A stretch of DNA of 64,000 bases, from positions 30,689,861 to 30,753,860 of the forward strand of contig CM020501.1 of NCBI GenBank assembly GCA_009823395.1, written 5' to 3'. The stretch is from Thamnaconus septentrionalis. Its lineage: Eukaryota; Chordata; Actinopteri; Tetraodontiformes; Monacanthidae. This document shows positions 45,516-58,721 of this stretch, in pieces (position 1 is the stretch's first letter; each line of letters starts with the position of its first letter). The translations under genes and the position numbers were made by a program. The notes beneath the pieces are model-generated. The model was not told the DNA's origin. It did not search any database and was given only the letters and a program-made list of their open reading frames with translations.

Positions 45516-47041
45516 GTATTGTAGGAAGGGGAAAACAAGATATTTACACCTTATTTACAGTTATGTACATACTGACACATGAATATGTGTTTTATTGCAA
45601 TATTTGCTTGTTAATAATGGAAAACCTGAAGTTTTCATCACTTGAAAATTTGATTTTTTTAAAAAACTTTTTTCAAAGTGTCCTAATGAAAAAACAAAAA
45701 TGCGTCTGCTTTGTAGTTTTGCAGGTTTACGGATGAGCTTGAAACGTGAGTTTCGATTTATCAAATTGAGTGCCGGCTGCCGTCATGTAAAAAAACAAAA
45801 CAGCAAAATCAAAATTAAAACCCCACCCCCGCACCCCCTCCTGAGACGGACCAATTAAGCGTCGCCGGCACCAAACAGCAGAGCCGCTGGTAGCAGCAGC
45901 AGCAGCAGGGCTCCTTGTTGAGCAGACACGTTAATTGATGTAGCGGCTTAAATAATCTCCTCCTGACAGGATCTCATCTGTCGCCGCCGAGTGGCTCCCT
46001 CAGCGGGAACCCCGGCGCAATAAATCTTTGGAAGAATCTGGCTAATGAGGAGCGGTGCGAGGGAGAGGAGGAGGGAAAAACAAATGTGAGAACAACGGTG
46101 TTGTGAACGCAAACGAGGCCCAGAGCCGCAACTTATTAACGACTCAGGGAGGCGGCGACGGCGCCCCCTGCCCGGTCCAGCCGCTCGGCTTTGATTGGAC
46201 AAACGGCGGCTTTAATTTGGATGAATAATGCAGCCGAGCTGCCGAAGCCCTGGTGTCGCATTCAGGTCGTCGTGTTTCATAAACCGAGTGAGAGGACACA
46301 AAGTCATCTTGTGCATTTTCAAGTCTGTAGCCAGCGAGTAGAGCAGCCCAACCTGGAGCTGAATCAATGACTCGATGAACCGATTCATCGACCTGATTCA
46401 GTTCTTAGAGGACATGAGATGAAATTGTTGGATTACAGTTTGACTGAATTCATTTCCTCGCGGCCGCACTGCTTCCGCTGTTGTGTTTCTTATTGTACCG
46501 CTCGTGATGTCGGCATGGATTTTTTTATTCTTTCATACTTTTTGTGAATATTGGTTGAGCCGATTTTGGAGTGAAATAATCAAAGTTGTTTGCCATTTCC
46601 AGACACGTTTTTGTCACATTTTAAATATTTCACTTGAGTATTATTCAAATCGTTTAATTAGGTCTGGGAAGTTGATTGATCACAAACACTGCCGCTAGCT
46701 GATTAATCACTGCAATTTGCATAATGAGCGACGGCAGCAAAAGGACTCCAACAAAGAATTCCAAAAAACTTTCCGGAATCATCCATTAAAGTTCCACAGA
46801 ACTTTGCACAGAAGTTCCACACAAGAGGCTGAGCTGCACCATTCAGAGAGTCTCCTCGGAGCAGAGTGGACTTCCTCTGACCGCTCCAGAAGATTCCATT
46901 ACGGCAGCAGAGTCGCTCAAGGAATCTGAGAAATCGATGGACTGCAGACCTTGCAGGAAGAGCGACTGACATCGGAGAGTTGAGGAGAATTTCAAGGTAG
47001 CCGGAATGTAAAACAATGTCAGGATGTTCAAAGTTGTAGAG

Positions 47042-47220
47042 CAGGTGTGGACAAACTACGGCCCGTGGACCCGGCTGAACTGGAAGACGTGATATTAACA
47101 GTCAGTCAGTCATCAAACAGCTGCGTCTCCTCCATGTTTGCAGTGTTTCCAGAGTCATTTCAAGAAAGAGCTCAAAACCCTGGTACAGGGGTGGTTCTGG
47201 ATGGTTCTAGATGGAACTAG
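47042..47220 (+). mobile_element. hAT-like nonautonomous element, left half only
   Basis: CAGGTGTGGACAAACTACGG, then ATCAAACAGCTGCGTCTCCT and the start of the GGTTCTGGATGGTTC block. The right terminus is absent. Confidence 0.7.
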
Positions 47221-47739
47221 AAGGAAGACACTCTTGGAACTTGGAGTTGTTCCTTCAAGTTGTGGAGCTCAAGGGGGATCTGGAAGGAGTGAAGGAGGTG
47301 CATAAAAGAAGATGGAACTTCTGAGGGAACTCACGTTGGTTTGGAGAAAGTCTTTGTTCTTTAGACAATCAACCAGACCATCCATGTCTTGATTCTCCTG
47401 CTCGTGTCTGAATTCTCCAAACCCCCTAATCCCCCCCAACCCCCTCCCTCACCCCCTCCCACAAAGTCAAGTCAAGCTTTCTTTTAAACGCTGGATTTTT
47501 TTTTTCGTTCCCCAATTTGTACAGTGTCATTAACGCGGCCCATTAAAACAGCTGCTGATGGCGTTTTTACTACAGCGCATAAAACGCTGGCAAGTCATTA
47601 ATAAAACCATAAACGCCCCCCCCCCTCACACCCCACCCCCCCAGATCTTTAATTGGAGATGTTCAACGAGGACGACAGGCTGCTGGGGTCAAACGCTGCA
47701 CGTTGGCTCCACTCGCTAAAGATAAAGTTTTAATTAAAG

Positions 47740-47740
<1 letters not shown>

Positions 47741-47785
<45 letters not shown>

Positions 47786-47957
47786 GTGTGTGTGTGTGTG
47801 AGTGAACCCCCCCCCCCCGGCCTCGCTCTCACCTCTCACCTGTGTTCCACCTCTGTGCCCTTCATGTACACGGCTGGAGATGAAGGATCTCAGCGGTGCA
47901 GCAAACACGGTGTGACACTGCTGCTCTTTATTGTGGGGGGGGGGAGGGGGGGGGGGG
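47741..47957. repeat. (GT)n microsatellite and nearby G-rich run
   Basis: (GT)n at 47741-47801 followed by poly-C, and a G tract (GGGGGGGGGAGGGGGGG) at 47935-47957. Confidence 0.93.
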
Positions 47958-50939
47958 ATGTTTATGCACATTAGGACAATGCCTGTGGGGGGTGGGAGGA
48001 GGGGGTTACCACCAGGGCAAACGTCTTTCGCCTCTGGCAAGTTGAGTGTGGCTAGAAGATCTTCAGCCTTCGTCCCTCGATGCTGGGAAGACATTGGTTC
48101 AATCTACAGAAAACTTTATTGACTCGTGAAAACAAGCTGTGAAAGGACAGGAATTGGCCAGTAAAATGTTTCACTTTCCTTCCGCTACTCTCTTTAACTT
48201 TTACAAACTCTTAACAAGCTCCTGCAGTTTGCTTCCTTAAACCAACAACCGGCTCTAAAACGCCGCATTTTAAACTTTGGGTTGGACTTTCCTCACTTGT
48301 GCCGACTTCATCGACGAGCTCGCAGCAGGTTGTTGGAGGAAAACCCAAAGTTTCTGCATAATGTGTCCGGCGTCAGAGGACAAAGGCCAGATTTGTTTGT
48401 CTGGATGAGACTCTGGAGAACAACTAGGGATGAAATTCCCTTTTAACTCCCTCGGAAAATGTAGCTCCGTGTTTCCAGCAACAGCTCTGATTGCTTTGCT
48501 TGTTTTTCCGCCCTCTGATAATATCAACACGGAGCAGAGTTGGAGGGAGGCTGAGCGGCTGAGGTATCTGCATGTCTGCAGGAATCTTCACACCACAGAC
48601 CGTTCCAAAGGAAAGACGTCGCTGTCGCCTGACTCGCTGGCTCTGTCTATGCCCGGGCGCCGCCAGACGCCTGATGAGGATGATTGGTCGTCTCTGATTA
48701 CAGTCTGCAGGCGAGCGGCGCCTTCGCCGTTGCAAAATGCAAAGGCGAAAAGAAACCAAGTCCGCCCATCAACGTTGGAAAATGTCTCCAAACCCCAAAA
48801 TTTCTCCTCAGATTCTTTCGACTGTTTGTCCTTTGTGACCTTGCAAGGAAGCTGGAGTTGAACCCATCCATCTTTGCGACCTCCGTGACAAAGCGCTTTG
48901 AATTGGATCCTCCATGGACAAGTTGGGATCAAACCAGCCTTCAAGTCAGACAGAAATGGGAGACGAACAAGGACACCTTGGACTCGGGTCAAGTTGTGAT
49001 GCTGATTGACCCCCAGGTTCCTGGAGCATCCTGGCCAATCAGAAGTAAAACAGAAATGTAGCCTGGAAGAGTGCTAGAATCACCATGAAGGGTCGGGAAT
49101 ACCGCCCAGTCTCCAGATGAATACGACAGCCTAAAATCACAGAAGAAGACACCAAGTAAGGTATTAGCTGCACAAACCAGAGGGCAGCGGTTAGAAACTA
49201 ACGTCACTTCCCCTCCGCTCCACAAGGGGGTTTCACTTCTTCCTACCAATCACTACCTCCCCCAGAGTTGGGGATGAGGTGATGCTCTGTGTCTTTTGTC
49301 TGTTCAAAGTAAGTTCAGTTTCACCCCTTTTTATTAGATTTAAAGATGCTTTTGCAAATTGAACTTGAAGTTTGATTAAAATTATTTGAATCATGTCACA
49401 TTTTACTAGACAGGAAGTGTAGTTTATTTTCCTCAGAACCATTTGGCGTCACATTACTTGGCACCTCATCCTGCATCCAGAGTCTGAAGCTTCACAAAGG
49501 CAGAAATAAAGATTTGGTTGCAGCTGGTCTGTGTGGCTCCAGTCGAACCTCAAGTCCCACCACACAGCCGTTCTTCTAGATCTTCCCCGAGTGAAGCCTC
49601 AAGCTGGAGAGATTTGATTCGTCTGACATCATTTGGACTTGACAATGAAGAACAATGAAGAAGAAAACAGGTTTTTCTCAGAAGGCGATGTTGTTTAAAA
49701 CGACCTTTGCAGGACTTTAGTCCAACGCTGGTGGTAAAAACTGAATTCACGCTAGCAAATCTAATTGGTCCACGTGAACCGAAAGGCTTCGTCCAATCAC
49801 CTTCCATGTTTGGCCCTCGCTCTCTTCTAGCAAACTCTTGACAAGATGAAAGAGTGAATCATCAGGAAGACGTTTCATTGGCGGATCGTGTGAAGTTTTG
49901 CTTTGTGGGTGAAAAAGAAAAATAGTTTGTTGCAAAGTCGCCTTCCACTCACATTTGTACCTCAATTTATCAGGAATCTCTGCTGCGACTGGAACCAAAA
50001 GACAGCAGCGGAGTTGAGTCACACACACACACACACACACACTCTCCAATCTAGTCACTTCCTCCACAGATCGGAGGTGTAAAGTCTCCATGAATCTCAT
50101 CAACTTCGCTCTGCTGCTTTTCATTATTAAAAATACAAAAACCTATCAAAAAAAAGCCCACAATGAAAACACAATCGGGCGACACAGCTGCGCGCTGCTG
50201 CATCGCCGCGGAGACAAAACTGGCTTCTCTGATGCAAACACATTTGACTTTGACGTTTTGGTCTTTTCCCTTTTTGACAGCTCAGAGTCTCAGGACGTAA
50301 GAACTGGGAAAGAAACTTTGACGGGTGCCTTGGCCCCGCCCCTTACCCCCCCCACTAAACTTCCTGATTAGTTATTCACACGCGACGGAGCTCATCATCA
50401 GCGGATGAAGATCGACAGTCGGCCGTGTGAGTCAACCAGCTCTGCCTCCCGACCAGGACGTCACATCGAGTGAACATTCAAACGCCCAGCGGAACCTCTG
50501 CTCTGCTCTGCCAGTTAAAAAAAAAAAAGGAAAAAAAATCCCCCACAGGGCCGCAAGAAAATTCCTTGTCACGTCATGCATGTAACGCACTCTGAAAGAC
50601 CTTGAAATGTCAAGTGAGCTGTTTGGCCGTCGTTTGTGAAGGAAACAGGCTCAGAAATGGATGGAATTTGTCCACTGAAAAAAGAAAATTAAATAATAAT
50701 TGATACATATGAAACCTTTCCCTACACACTTTCCTATAATTTCCTGAACAGCCTCAATGAAGACTACTGTAAACAAAAACACAGGTACTAAAACACTCAA
50801 TCGATAAAAACAACAAATAAAGACAACGGTGGTGGCCTTAACTCGACACACAAAATAAAATCGTACAGACCATTACCAATTGGTAAGACCACTCAGACTC
50901 ACACAGCAACATAAACTTCATATATTATCTTGCATACAC

Positions 50940-51330
50940 CAAGGCTCAACTCACCCAACGCGCAACGCGCCCTCTGCAACACACCAGGGGACCCGAACAC
51001 GCGTGAAACTCTCCCCTCTGTGACAAGCACAGCCGGCACGCACAGTTAAACACACGACCACGGCGCCGCACAAAACGACTGAACCTAATCAAACTCCACC
51101 AATATCGGCCACTTGTGCCGTCCTCCCGTTCGGCAGCTTTTGTCTCCCACGACGGACAGCGGATCACACAACGCCCGCGTCACGAACTCGACATGGACGT
51201 CTCGCAGGTCGGCGCCACTCTTAACTGTGCTGTCTCTTCCGGCGCCGCTGACGTCATAACGATGCGCCCCGGAACCCCGCGCACCCCTGTCTCCATGGCA
51301 ACGTGCAAACAGCTGTCAAATGTAGCTTGG
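50940..51330 (-). promoter_or_regulatory. CpG-rich promoter-like patch with X-box, CRE and ETS motifs
   Basis: On the minus strand, in order: an RFX-type X-box GTTGCCATGGAGAC (51302-51289), a perfect CRE TGACGTCA (51256-51249) and an ETS-like CCGGAAG (51239-51233), within about 70 bases of CpG-rich DNA. A consensus donor GTGAGT sits at 50954-50949, which would close an exon of about 270 bases. No recognisable protein is encoded. The composition differs sharply from the AT-rich intron around it. It could be an unannotated promoter, an alternative sgcz start or part of a mobile element. Confidence 0.45.
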
Positions 51331-51577
51331 CTAAATTCTAGCTAAAACCTTTTCACGCTGTTCACAACATAGTTCAATTTCATCTGGTTACACATACATA
51401 AATAAAAAGTTGTGGTCAATAGGGCGGCAACAAAAAGCTGAACTTCCTGCTATTAAAACCTTGAAGAAGGAAGAAAAAAAAATCTAACAAAACTCTGACT
51501 GGAAGCAAGAAAAACATCCGAGGAGGTGATTCAGTTTGTTCAGAGCCGATGAAAGAAGTGGTGAATAAAGGAGGAGA

Positions 51578-51580
51578 AGA

Positions 51581-51654
<74 letters not shown>

Positions 51655-51665
51655 GAGAGAGAGAG
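51578..51665. repeat. (GA)n microsatellite
   Basis: GA tract with a few GG interruptions. Further tracts nearby are (CA)n 51726-51757, (GA)n 51847-51881 and (ACTG)n 52005-52034. Confidence 0.95.
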
Positions 51666-51841
51666 GAATTCATTTTTTCCCCTTCATTTTGTGTTAATCA
51701 AGCCGGCGAGGGAAGAGAAAATTAAACACACACACACACACACACCCACACACACCAGTAAGAGTTCAGCATCTCTTCTTCTTCACAGATCCAAATCTAA
51801 TCATCTCACACTGCAGAGCATCCTGAACGGAAAAAAAGAAA

Positions 51842-51886
<45 letters not shown>

Positions 51887-52073
51887 AAACGTGGACCGAT
51901 CACGTGCACGCTGCTGCACCAGTGCGCACGTCAGCTTCCCTCTGAGGGGGAAGTTTGGAGGAGCTGGTGGCCCAGAGAAGATCCAATCTACACCACTGCC
52001 ACCGACTGACTGACTGACTGACTGACTGACTGACATGCTTCAATGCACATAATTACATTAATATCCCAGAGTG

Positions 52074-52077
<4 letters not shown>

Positions 52078-52163
<86 letters not shown>
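52078..52163. repeat. (GA)n microsatellite, about 85 bp
   Basis: Pure AG run of about 42 units, polypyrimidine on the sgcz sense strand. Confidence 0.95.
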
Positions 52164-52165
<2 letters not shown>

Positions 52166-52479
52166 CATCTCTCCATTCACAGTCTGAACTCTTATTAAGT
52201 GACCTTTTCATTCTGCTGCTGCACTCTTCAGTTCTGGCTGTTTGGCTTTTCTCAAACTCTCTCTCTTTGGGTGTTTACCAAATTCTAGATTCATATTTGT
52301 TTGTTTTGTTTAGTTAGGTTTTTTTTTCATATTTGTCTTTACTTGCTAATATTAATGACTCGGGGAAGACGCAGCCTCAAAAATGAGCCGCAGAGATTTT
52401 CTTCTTCTTCTTCTTCTTCTTCCCTCCTTCCTTTTGATTTCTTAAGCCGCCATGCGAGAAGAAGAGAGGCTTGCATTTA

Positions 52480-52580
52480 TTATTTATTTTTATTATTATT
52501 ATTATTGTTATTATTTATTATTATCATTCATTCATTCATTCATCTTCTATACCCGCTTATTCAGGTTCAGGGTCACGGGG

Positions 52581-52632
<52 letters not shown>
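52480..52632 (-). repeat. (TTA)n repeats around a LINE 3'-tail fragment
   Basis: (TAT)n at 52480-52525, then (ATTC)n and TCTTCTATACCCGCTTATTC to GGGTCACGGGG (52527-52580), then (TTA)n at 52581-52632. The middle part is the inverse of the CCCGGATAAGCGGATGAAG end of the LINE at 42533-43545, so it is a very short inverted tail of that kind. Confidence 0.7.
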
Positions 52633-52735
52633 CATCTTTGGACTTTTTATTATTGACATAGCGTACTGTTGCGAATGTGTTTTTTTCCCTCTTCGTCAAA
52701 CATGCCCTGAGGAAGTCTGAGTCATCGCTCTGACC

Positions 52736-52767
<32 letters not shown>

Positions 52768-52901
52768 TTATTCATGCTTTAAACACAGCATCAGGGAGAG
52801 AAACACACACACACACACACACACACACAAAACGCTATCCAACATTATTGGCAGCTCATGGAGAAAACTTTTTTGTCAGATTAAACAATAGTTTGTTTGG
52901 G

Positions 52902-52903
<2 letters not shown>

Positions 52904-52968
<65 letters not shown>
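52904..52968. repeat. (AAT)n microsatellite
   Basis: Pure AAT run of about 21 units, complementary to the (TTA)n at 52581-52632. A (CTG)n at 52740-52766 and (CA)n at 52801-52829 lie between. Confidence 0.95.
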
Positions 52969-53714
52969 TAGATGATAAATACTCGAGACTCTAAACCGCC
53001 TGATGAAGAATTAGCGCCGTCTTTGCAGCTGGTGTCGCACAACTTTCTTTTTTTTTTGTGTGGACGAACACGGCAACTTCACTACACACAAAAAAGCTCC
53101 AAACGTGCGACAACGACGCGTCTTTCAATCGGTTTGACGTCACTGAACAGCGTCCCCTGTTCTGCCTCTGCTATCGTGACACTATTGTTCAAAATTGTTG
53201 TGCAAAAAAATACACATGGAGAAAAAAAAAAAAACGCAACCGGTGAAATTCAAGGTTTTTACGGCGGACGTGTTTCATTGTTGGCAGATATGAGAAGCAT
53301 GATGAAAAGGGAAAAGGAGTCAGTGAGGCAGCAGCAGCAGCAGCAGCAATCGCATGATATCAGACCCACTGTGTTGAATTAACAAGGTCGAAAATAAATC
53401 TCCATTCTATCTTAAATGTGGATGTTTTTTTCCTTGCTGTTTTTCCTTCCTATTTTGTTGTGGACGGAGCATCTGCAGACATAAAGTGTATCAGTAATAA
53501 TAAGCGTATCAGTGGTAATAATCTCAAAAACAAGCTGATTTTGGAGAAGATATTTGGACCTTGTGCAGAGGTTGAAAGGCTTCGTGCATCAAAATTGTAC
53601 TCCAAACAGGTAAAAAAAAAAAGCAAAACTAGTTGCACAAAGAAGCCGAACTGACGTTAAAGACGAAAGAGAACAAATGAAAAAATATCAAAAGTTGGTT
53701 AGGAATGGTTAGCA

Positions 53715-53800
53715 GTGAATAAACTGCACTTATAAAGCTTTACAATGGCCTCTCATTCACCCATTCACACACATGGCTGCTGCCATGCAAGGTGCTGCCG
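53715..53800 (+). mobile_element. Dispersed retroelement fragment
   Basis: TTTACAATGGCCTCTCATTC, ACCCATTCACACACATGGC and CTGCCATGCAAGGTGCTG form a block that is common near the 3' ends of teleost retroelements. This is recognition from memory only. Confidence 0.45.
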
Positions 53801-56091
53801 GCCCCACTGGGAGCAGTTCAGGTTCTTCAGGTTCTTTGGGTTCTTCGGGTTCTTGCCACTTCAGACGTGGACAGTTGGAGTCAGGACACCAACAGGAAGT
53901 GACAAATAGAAGCAAACTCTGCGTAACACCCGACGACTGTCAAACTCTTTCATCGTCTTTGGTTGTTTTTTCGTACTGATTTAGCTCGTCGCTGCTAATA
54001 CTTTCGCTGACATAACTATAAAACAGCAGGTGATGAACAAAGCAACGCAACACAATGCAACGCTGCTGCCGTTGTTGTTTGTTTTTCTTCTGTGGTACCA
54101 AAGAAAACGAGACAGTGCTGTGAACCTTTCAGCACTTCACAGCTTTGATTTTGCTTCTTTGCGTTGGACAGAAACGGAGCGGAGGCCCAGCGAGCGGCTG
54201 AGCAGCACCAACACGACTTCACTTCCTGCCTTTGATTTGTTTCTCCGCAGCAAATTTGCAAGTTTGCGTTTGGATGATTTATAAACCCTGCCACCGTTTC
54301 ATCGCCAGCCTTTGAACTGCTAACAGCGAGAAAGTCGCAAATATCCGAACTCTGCTGCGTTTGATCCAAATCAGAAATCTACGACAAATTGTTGGTATTA
54401 AAACAGGGTTTTTTTTCGCTAAAGTCCAGAGGAGGTAGAGTCGAGCCTAACTACCAAAGTACTGCCCTGGTCTGGTTTACACGGAGACTGATTTTTTTGA
54501 AACTGCACATTTTCGAAAATGCTCTAGAAAAATTTACACGAAGCCGTATTCAACAAAAATTCCCGTTCATAGGGATGCGCCAGAAACAACTGAAAACGAT
54601 GTAGTACCTATGCCCGGCCTGGTGTGGCGCTGCAAGTTTACTCCCTGAATGCGGATGAAGAAGAAGAACGCCTGAAGCACGGCAGGTTTACAAAAGCAGT
54701 AGCTGGCTAACAACATTAGCGCCACTGAGAATAGAAAGAAAGATGGCTGGTGAACAGACGCAGTGGATAAACCACAGAGTTGAACTATTACTTGTTATTT
54801 TACAACACAAAGCCCTAAAAGCTCCATGTTGAGGTTGCCAGTAAAAGTTCACTAAAAGCCAAAAGAAAATCAATAAAAAGTAAAACAGGAGGTTTGCAAA
54901 TCGCTTATGTTGTGTTTATTTTCACTTTGCACACAATCAAGCATCGACCCACGAGCACCGTGTGTGATTGCTCACTGATGTCTGCAGGTTGTTGGAGTGC
55001 AGGTTAATGGGAGACTGCAGGATGTGGTCAGTAGCAGCAGTAACAGATCCACTGCCTGACGCTGTTGTTGTGAGTGGTGGTCTGCACCTCTCGGTTGCTC
55101 AGGTTGCAGGGCCGGGCGGGGGGGGGAGGGGTTTAGAGGTCCAGATTAGAGAATCTGAAGCCTGATTGTTTCAGTTTCCACACTGCAATCAGCTACGCAG
55201 TGGAAAATTACATTATTGCGGCTTAAAATGATAAATATCTGCGCTTTAGATCACAGACACACTCAGCCTGTTTTTTCTTTTTCGTTTGTTTGTTTGTGAA
55301 CAGGAATGTAAACGACCCCCCTCTCTCTCACTCTCCCTACGAGGCCCTCCAGTGGCTGCCGGTGTGTCAGCGCTCAGCTCGGCCTTAATTGGCTGCTTGA
55401 TTTGATCACAGAGTGGCGGCACAAAGTGAGGGAGACGTGCTGGATAAACTCTGCTGATTGGATGAGAGAGGAGGGATTGAAGGAGGGGTGGGGGGTGAAA
55501 TTAGGCTCCTTCCGAGCTGCTTTTGTCTGGCCGCCAGCCGCCAGCGAGCCAGAGACGGCTGCGCTCGCTCGCCACCATGATGATTATGATGACAGTTTGT
55601 CTCCCAGAGGGGGGATTAACCAGCTGTAGATTCATAATTAGGCCGCGTGTCACCCAACAATTGAATATCATGCAAAAGGAAGGGCTTTTTTTTTTGGCAA
55701 ATGTGCATTTTTCGTGTGAATCGTAAAAAAAAAGGAAAAAAAACAAAACCCGAATCCAGCGACATCCAGCTGTTCGTCTCCGACGAGCCGCGTTCCCGCT
55801 GATCCGCGTCACAAAGACAATCTGATTATCTGGAATTAAATGACATTCGTACTCCCCGTTGCCAACGTGGCGTGATGAAGCTCCTCCTCCTCCTCCTCCC
55901 CGCCCCCCTCCTCTCAGGAGACTACGCCCACTGTACCAGGAAGTGGGAACCTGTCGAGGATGTTGGTTGAACCTGTCAGCGAATTTCTCAATAATCCGAT
56001 GCTTCTCCCCCCCGAGACGAGAGGTCAAAGAATGGAGCTGAGCGATTCCTCCCGCAGTAACAGGAGAAGACGAAGAAGAAGAAGAATGAGA

Positions 56092-56132
56092 GGAAGAAGA
56101 AGAAGAAGAAGAAGAAGAAGAAGAAGAAGAAG
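56092..56132. repeat. (GAA)n microsatellite
   Basis: Pure AAG/GAA run, (TTC)n on the sgcz sense strand, preceded by an interrupted GAA stretch at 56066-56090. Confidence 0.95.
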
Positions 56133-57407
56133 GTAATTCGCGCAAGAGGCTAACGCTAATGAAGCTGTAGATGTGAGGCTGAGTTTAGGGGGAGGAGACT
56201 GTGGCTCGGTGTAAAATAAGAAGTGATGTTTGTATGTAAAAGACAAGTTGGGCAGTGGAAGGTCAGAGGTCACGCACCAGGGTGGAGGAGGAGTCAACGG
56301 CCAAAACACTCTCGTACCTTCAAGTATCTTTGCCAATTTACAATAGAGTGCATCAACAATTTCCCAGAATTCTCATCTTGTTTTTTGTTTGACCACAGGG
56401 CTTCTTGCGTATTAAACGCAAGAATTGCAAGGAGAAGTGGGCTGCCACCAAGTTTGGAGGTTCACAAAGTGACCTGGCAGGACGGTGGACGGCTTGTTGA
56501 ATACTTTGGAATCATTCAACAGTTTTTATGAAATCTTTTGATGCACATTTTAAATAACACGGCATTAGGAAATTGTTGGAAACGTTTGAAAGAAAAAAAA
56601 ACAACTTTTGCTTCAAAAAAACTTCAATAAAAGTTCACTGGCTGACTCCAGGTGGTTTGTGTTCTTTTGTATTTTAATTGGAAAACAATGCTAACGTTCA
56701 AGATGTTGGATGGAAACAGGTTTGGCGGAATGTCGGCACTCAGGTTTTTTTTCCAAAGCAGCTGAAAGCCAGCGAGCAGTGAGGAAGCCAGAAGCCCCGC
56801 CTTCTATGAGCTGCACTTCCTCTCAGCACCGAGGTCACTGACTGGAGCAGCTGGTCGGACTGACCGGATGAATCACTGAATCAAATCGTCATCGTTCCGA
56901 GTCAGTGACTCTTCACACCTTCACCTTGACTCTGAAAATCCTGTTTGGATTCCGCTCCAATAAAAATGCCCCTCAGGGAGCTTTGACAGTGGTGATAAAT
57001 AACAAGCAGACCTGGACTGCCCGGAGCAGAACACGCATTGATTATCAGCATGATGCACTTCGGAAAAAACAACAAACAAAAGAAGAAGACGACGAAGAAG
57101 AGGAAGGAGAGGAAGAAGAAAAATCAATAAGGAGACCGGGATGAAAACACACGCGGCTCTAAACGGCTGTAATGATTCCCAGTTCGGCTGACAGACGGAA
57201 CTCGCAGCTAAATCGCAAGCCAGTTGAGGCGACTGCCCCAATTTTCCAAGAATCTTTCCGGTGTAGAAACATCCGTGATTCAGAGTGGGAAACTTCGAAC
57301 CTCGAACATCGCCGCTGTCTCAAAACTTCCCACCACGGAATCTCGGAATGGCGAACGGCGACATGCGGAATGGCCTTTGGGGAAACTCGTTGAACTCTGA
57401 CCTCAGT

Positions 57408-57412
57408 CAATT

Positions 57413-57448
<36 letters not shown>

Positions 57449-57605
57449 CACTTTTATGTGTAGAGCACTAAACATCTATCAATCCGTCCATCCAAAGGCG
57501 CCTCAAAGCATCTTTGTACTATCAGAAGAAAACCAACTGATCTTCCAGTGCACCAGGGGGCGACAGTGGGCAGATCCAGACTCCAGGGTGTCAGAGGTCA
57601 TCTGA
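57408..57605 (-). mobile_element. (ATCA)n-tailed dispersed repeat fragment
   Basis: (ATCA)n at 57412-57448, then CCACTTTTATGTGTAGAGCA and GGGGGCGACAGTGGGCAGAT. Same type as 45100-45290. Confidence 0.6.
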
Positions 57606-57987
57606 CCTTTGACCAATTGGGCTGAAAAAAATATGTATATGTATGGATGCATGTTAACTGCATTTTGTTGCTCTGTATTTTTAAAATGTGTAATGACAAT
57701 AAAGTGGAATCTAACAGGCGGCGCTGTCGCGCCTTTCTCAAAGCAACAAGTCACGTTGTAATTCTCCCCCTGGTGGTTCCTGATTGGCTATGCAAATTAC
57801 AATAACGTCACGAGAGCCTTCGGCTGGCGAGGTGGTGAGGAGGGATTGGCTGGGAAGAGTTGGAAAAGACCAACGTATCCGACTGAAAGACGGGTTTCAT
57901 TCTATACCTCCGTTCCCTCCGTTTCGCTACCATCGTTTTCTCCTCTTGTGGGAGTCGAGTCGCTCTGCTGTGATGGCCTGAGGCCAC

Positions 57988-58042
57988 AGCCGCTGCCGCT
58001 GCCGCTGCCGCTGCCGCTGCTGCTGCTGCTGCTGCTGCTGCC
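57988..58042. repeat. (GCCGCT)n(GCT)n repeat
   Basis: Hexamer CCGCTG units passing into pure CTG, in sgcz intron 4. Confidence 0.93.
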
Positions 58043-58721
58043 CTCAGAGAAGCTCAGACATCATCACCACCAGGTGGGTTAAGAGGCTTCAAGACCATTT
58101 GATACTCGGAGCTTCACCCGTCATTTTTATGGCCGCAGTCGGGAAGACAAAGGCGACGGAGTGGAGGATGGACGGAGGTGAAGAAAAGAGCAATAAAGAA
58201 AGGATGATGGCCAAGACGAGTGAGTGAGGCCAACTTGTGTGTACAAGAGTCAGCAGATGTTGATTTTTTTTTTTTTTTTTTGCAAAGATGTGATTTTTTC
58301 TGTTGGTTGCTTTTTCTCCTGGAATTGCTTTGAGTTGCTTTACATTTGAATGGGGCTCTGCAGATAAAGTGGCCTTGCTGCTCCTCTGTGGAGCCTGATT
58401 CTCATCTTCACAACTGGGTCAGGGAAAAAAGAAACGTTTCTTCAAAAACATTTCGCCAAAGCTCTGAGTGCTGAGCTCAGATCAGATCTGGGATTCAATG
58501 GTGCACAGCTGAACCCTGAATCCACAACCGAAGACAAATATTCGAGATTTCTGACGATAACCATGAGTCCTTGGACGTGGTATTTCTCTACTATGATTAT
58601 CTTCTATGATTTTGACAGCAACAAGTGCAGGAACGTCAGTAGACACATTGTGCTGTCAAGTGTGAAAGTATGGAAACATCGTACATTCAACAAAAGGTAG
58701 AGGGATTTGTTTCATGGCATG

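Noticed and set aside
48430..49061. Open frames of 143 and 125 codons, plus strand, and 134 codons, minus strand
   Set aside because: Unique-looking DNA, but the frames overlap on both strands, no family is recognised and no splice context supports an exon.
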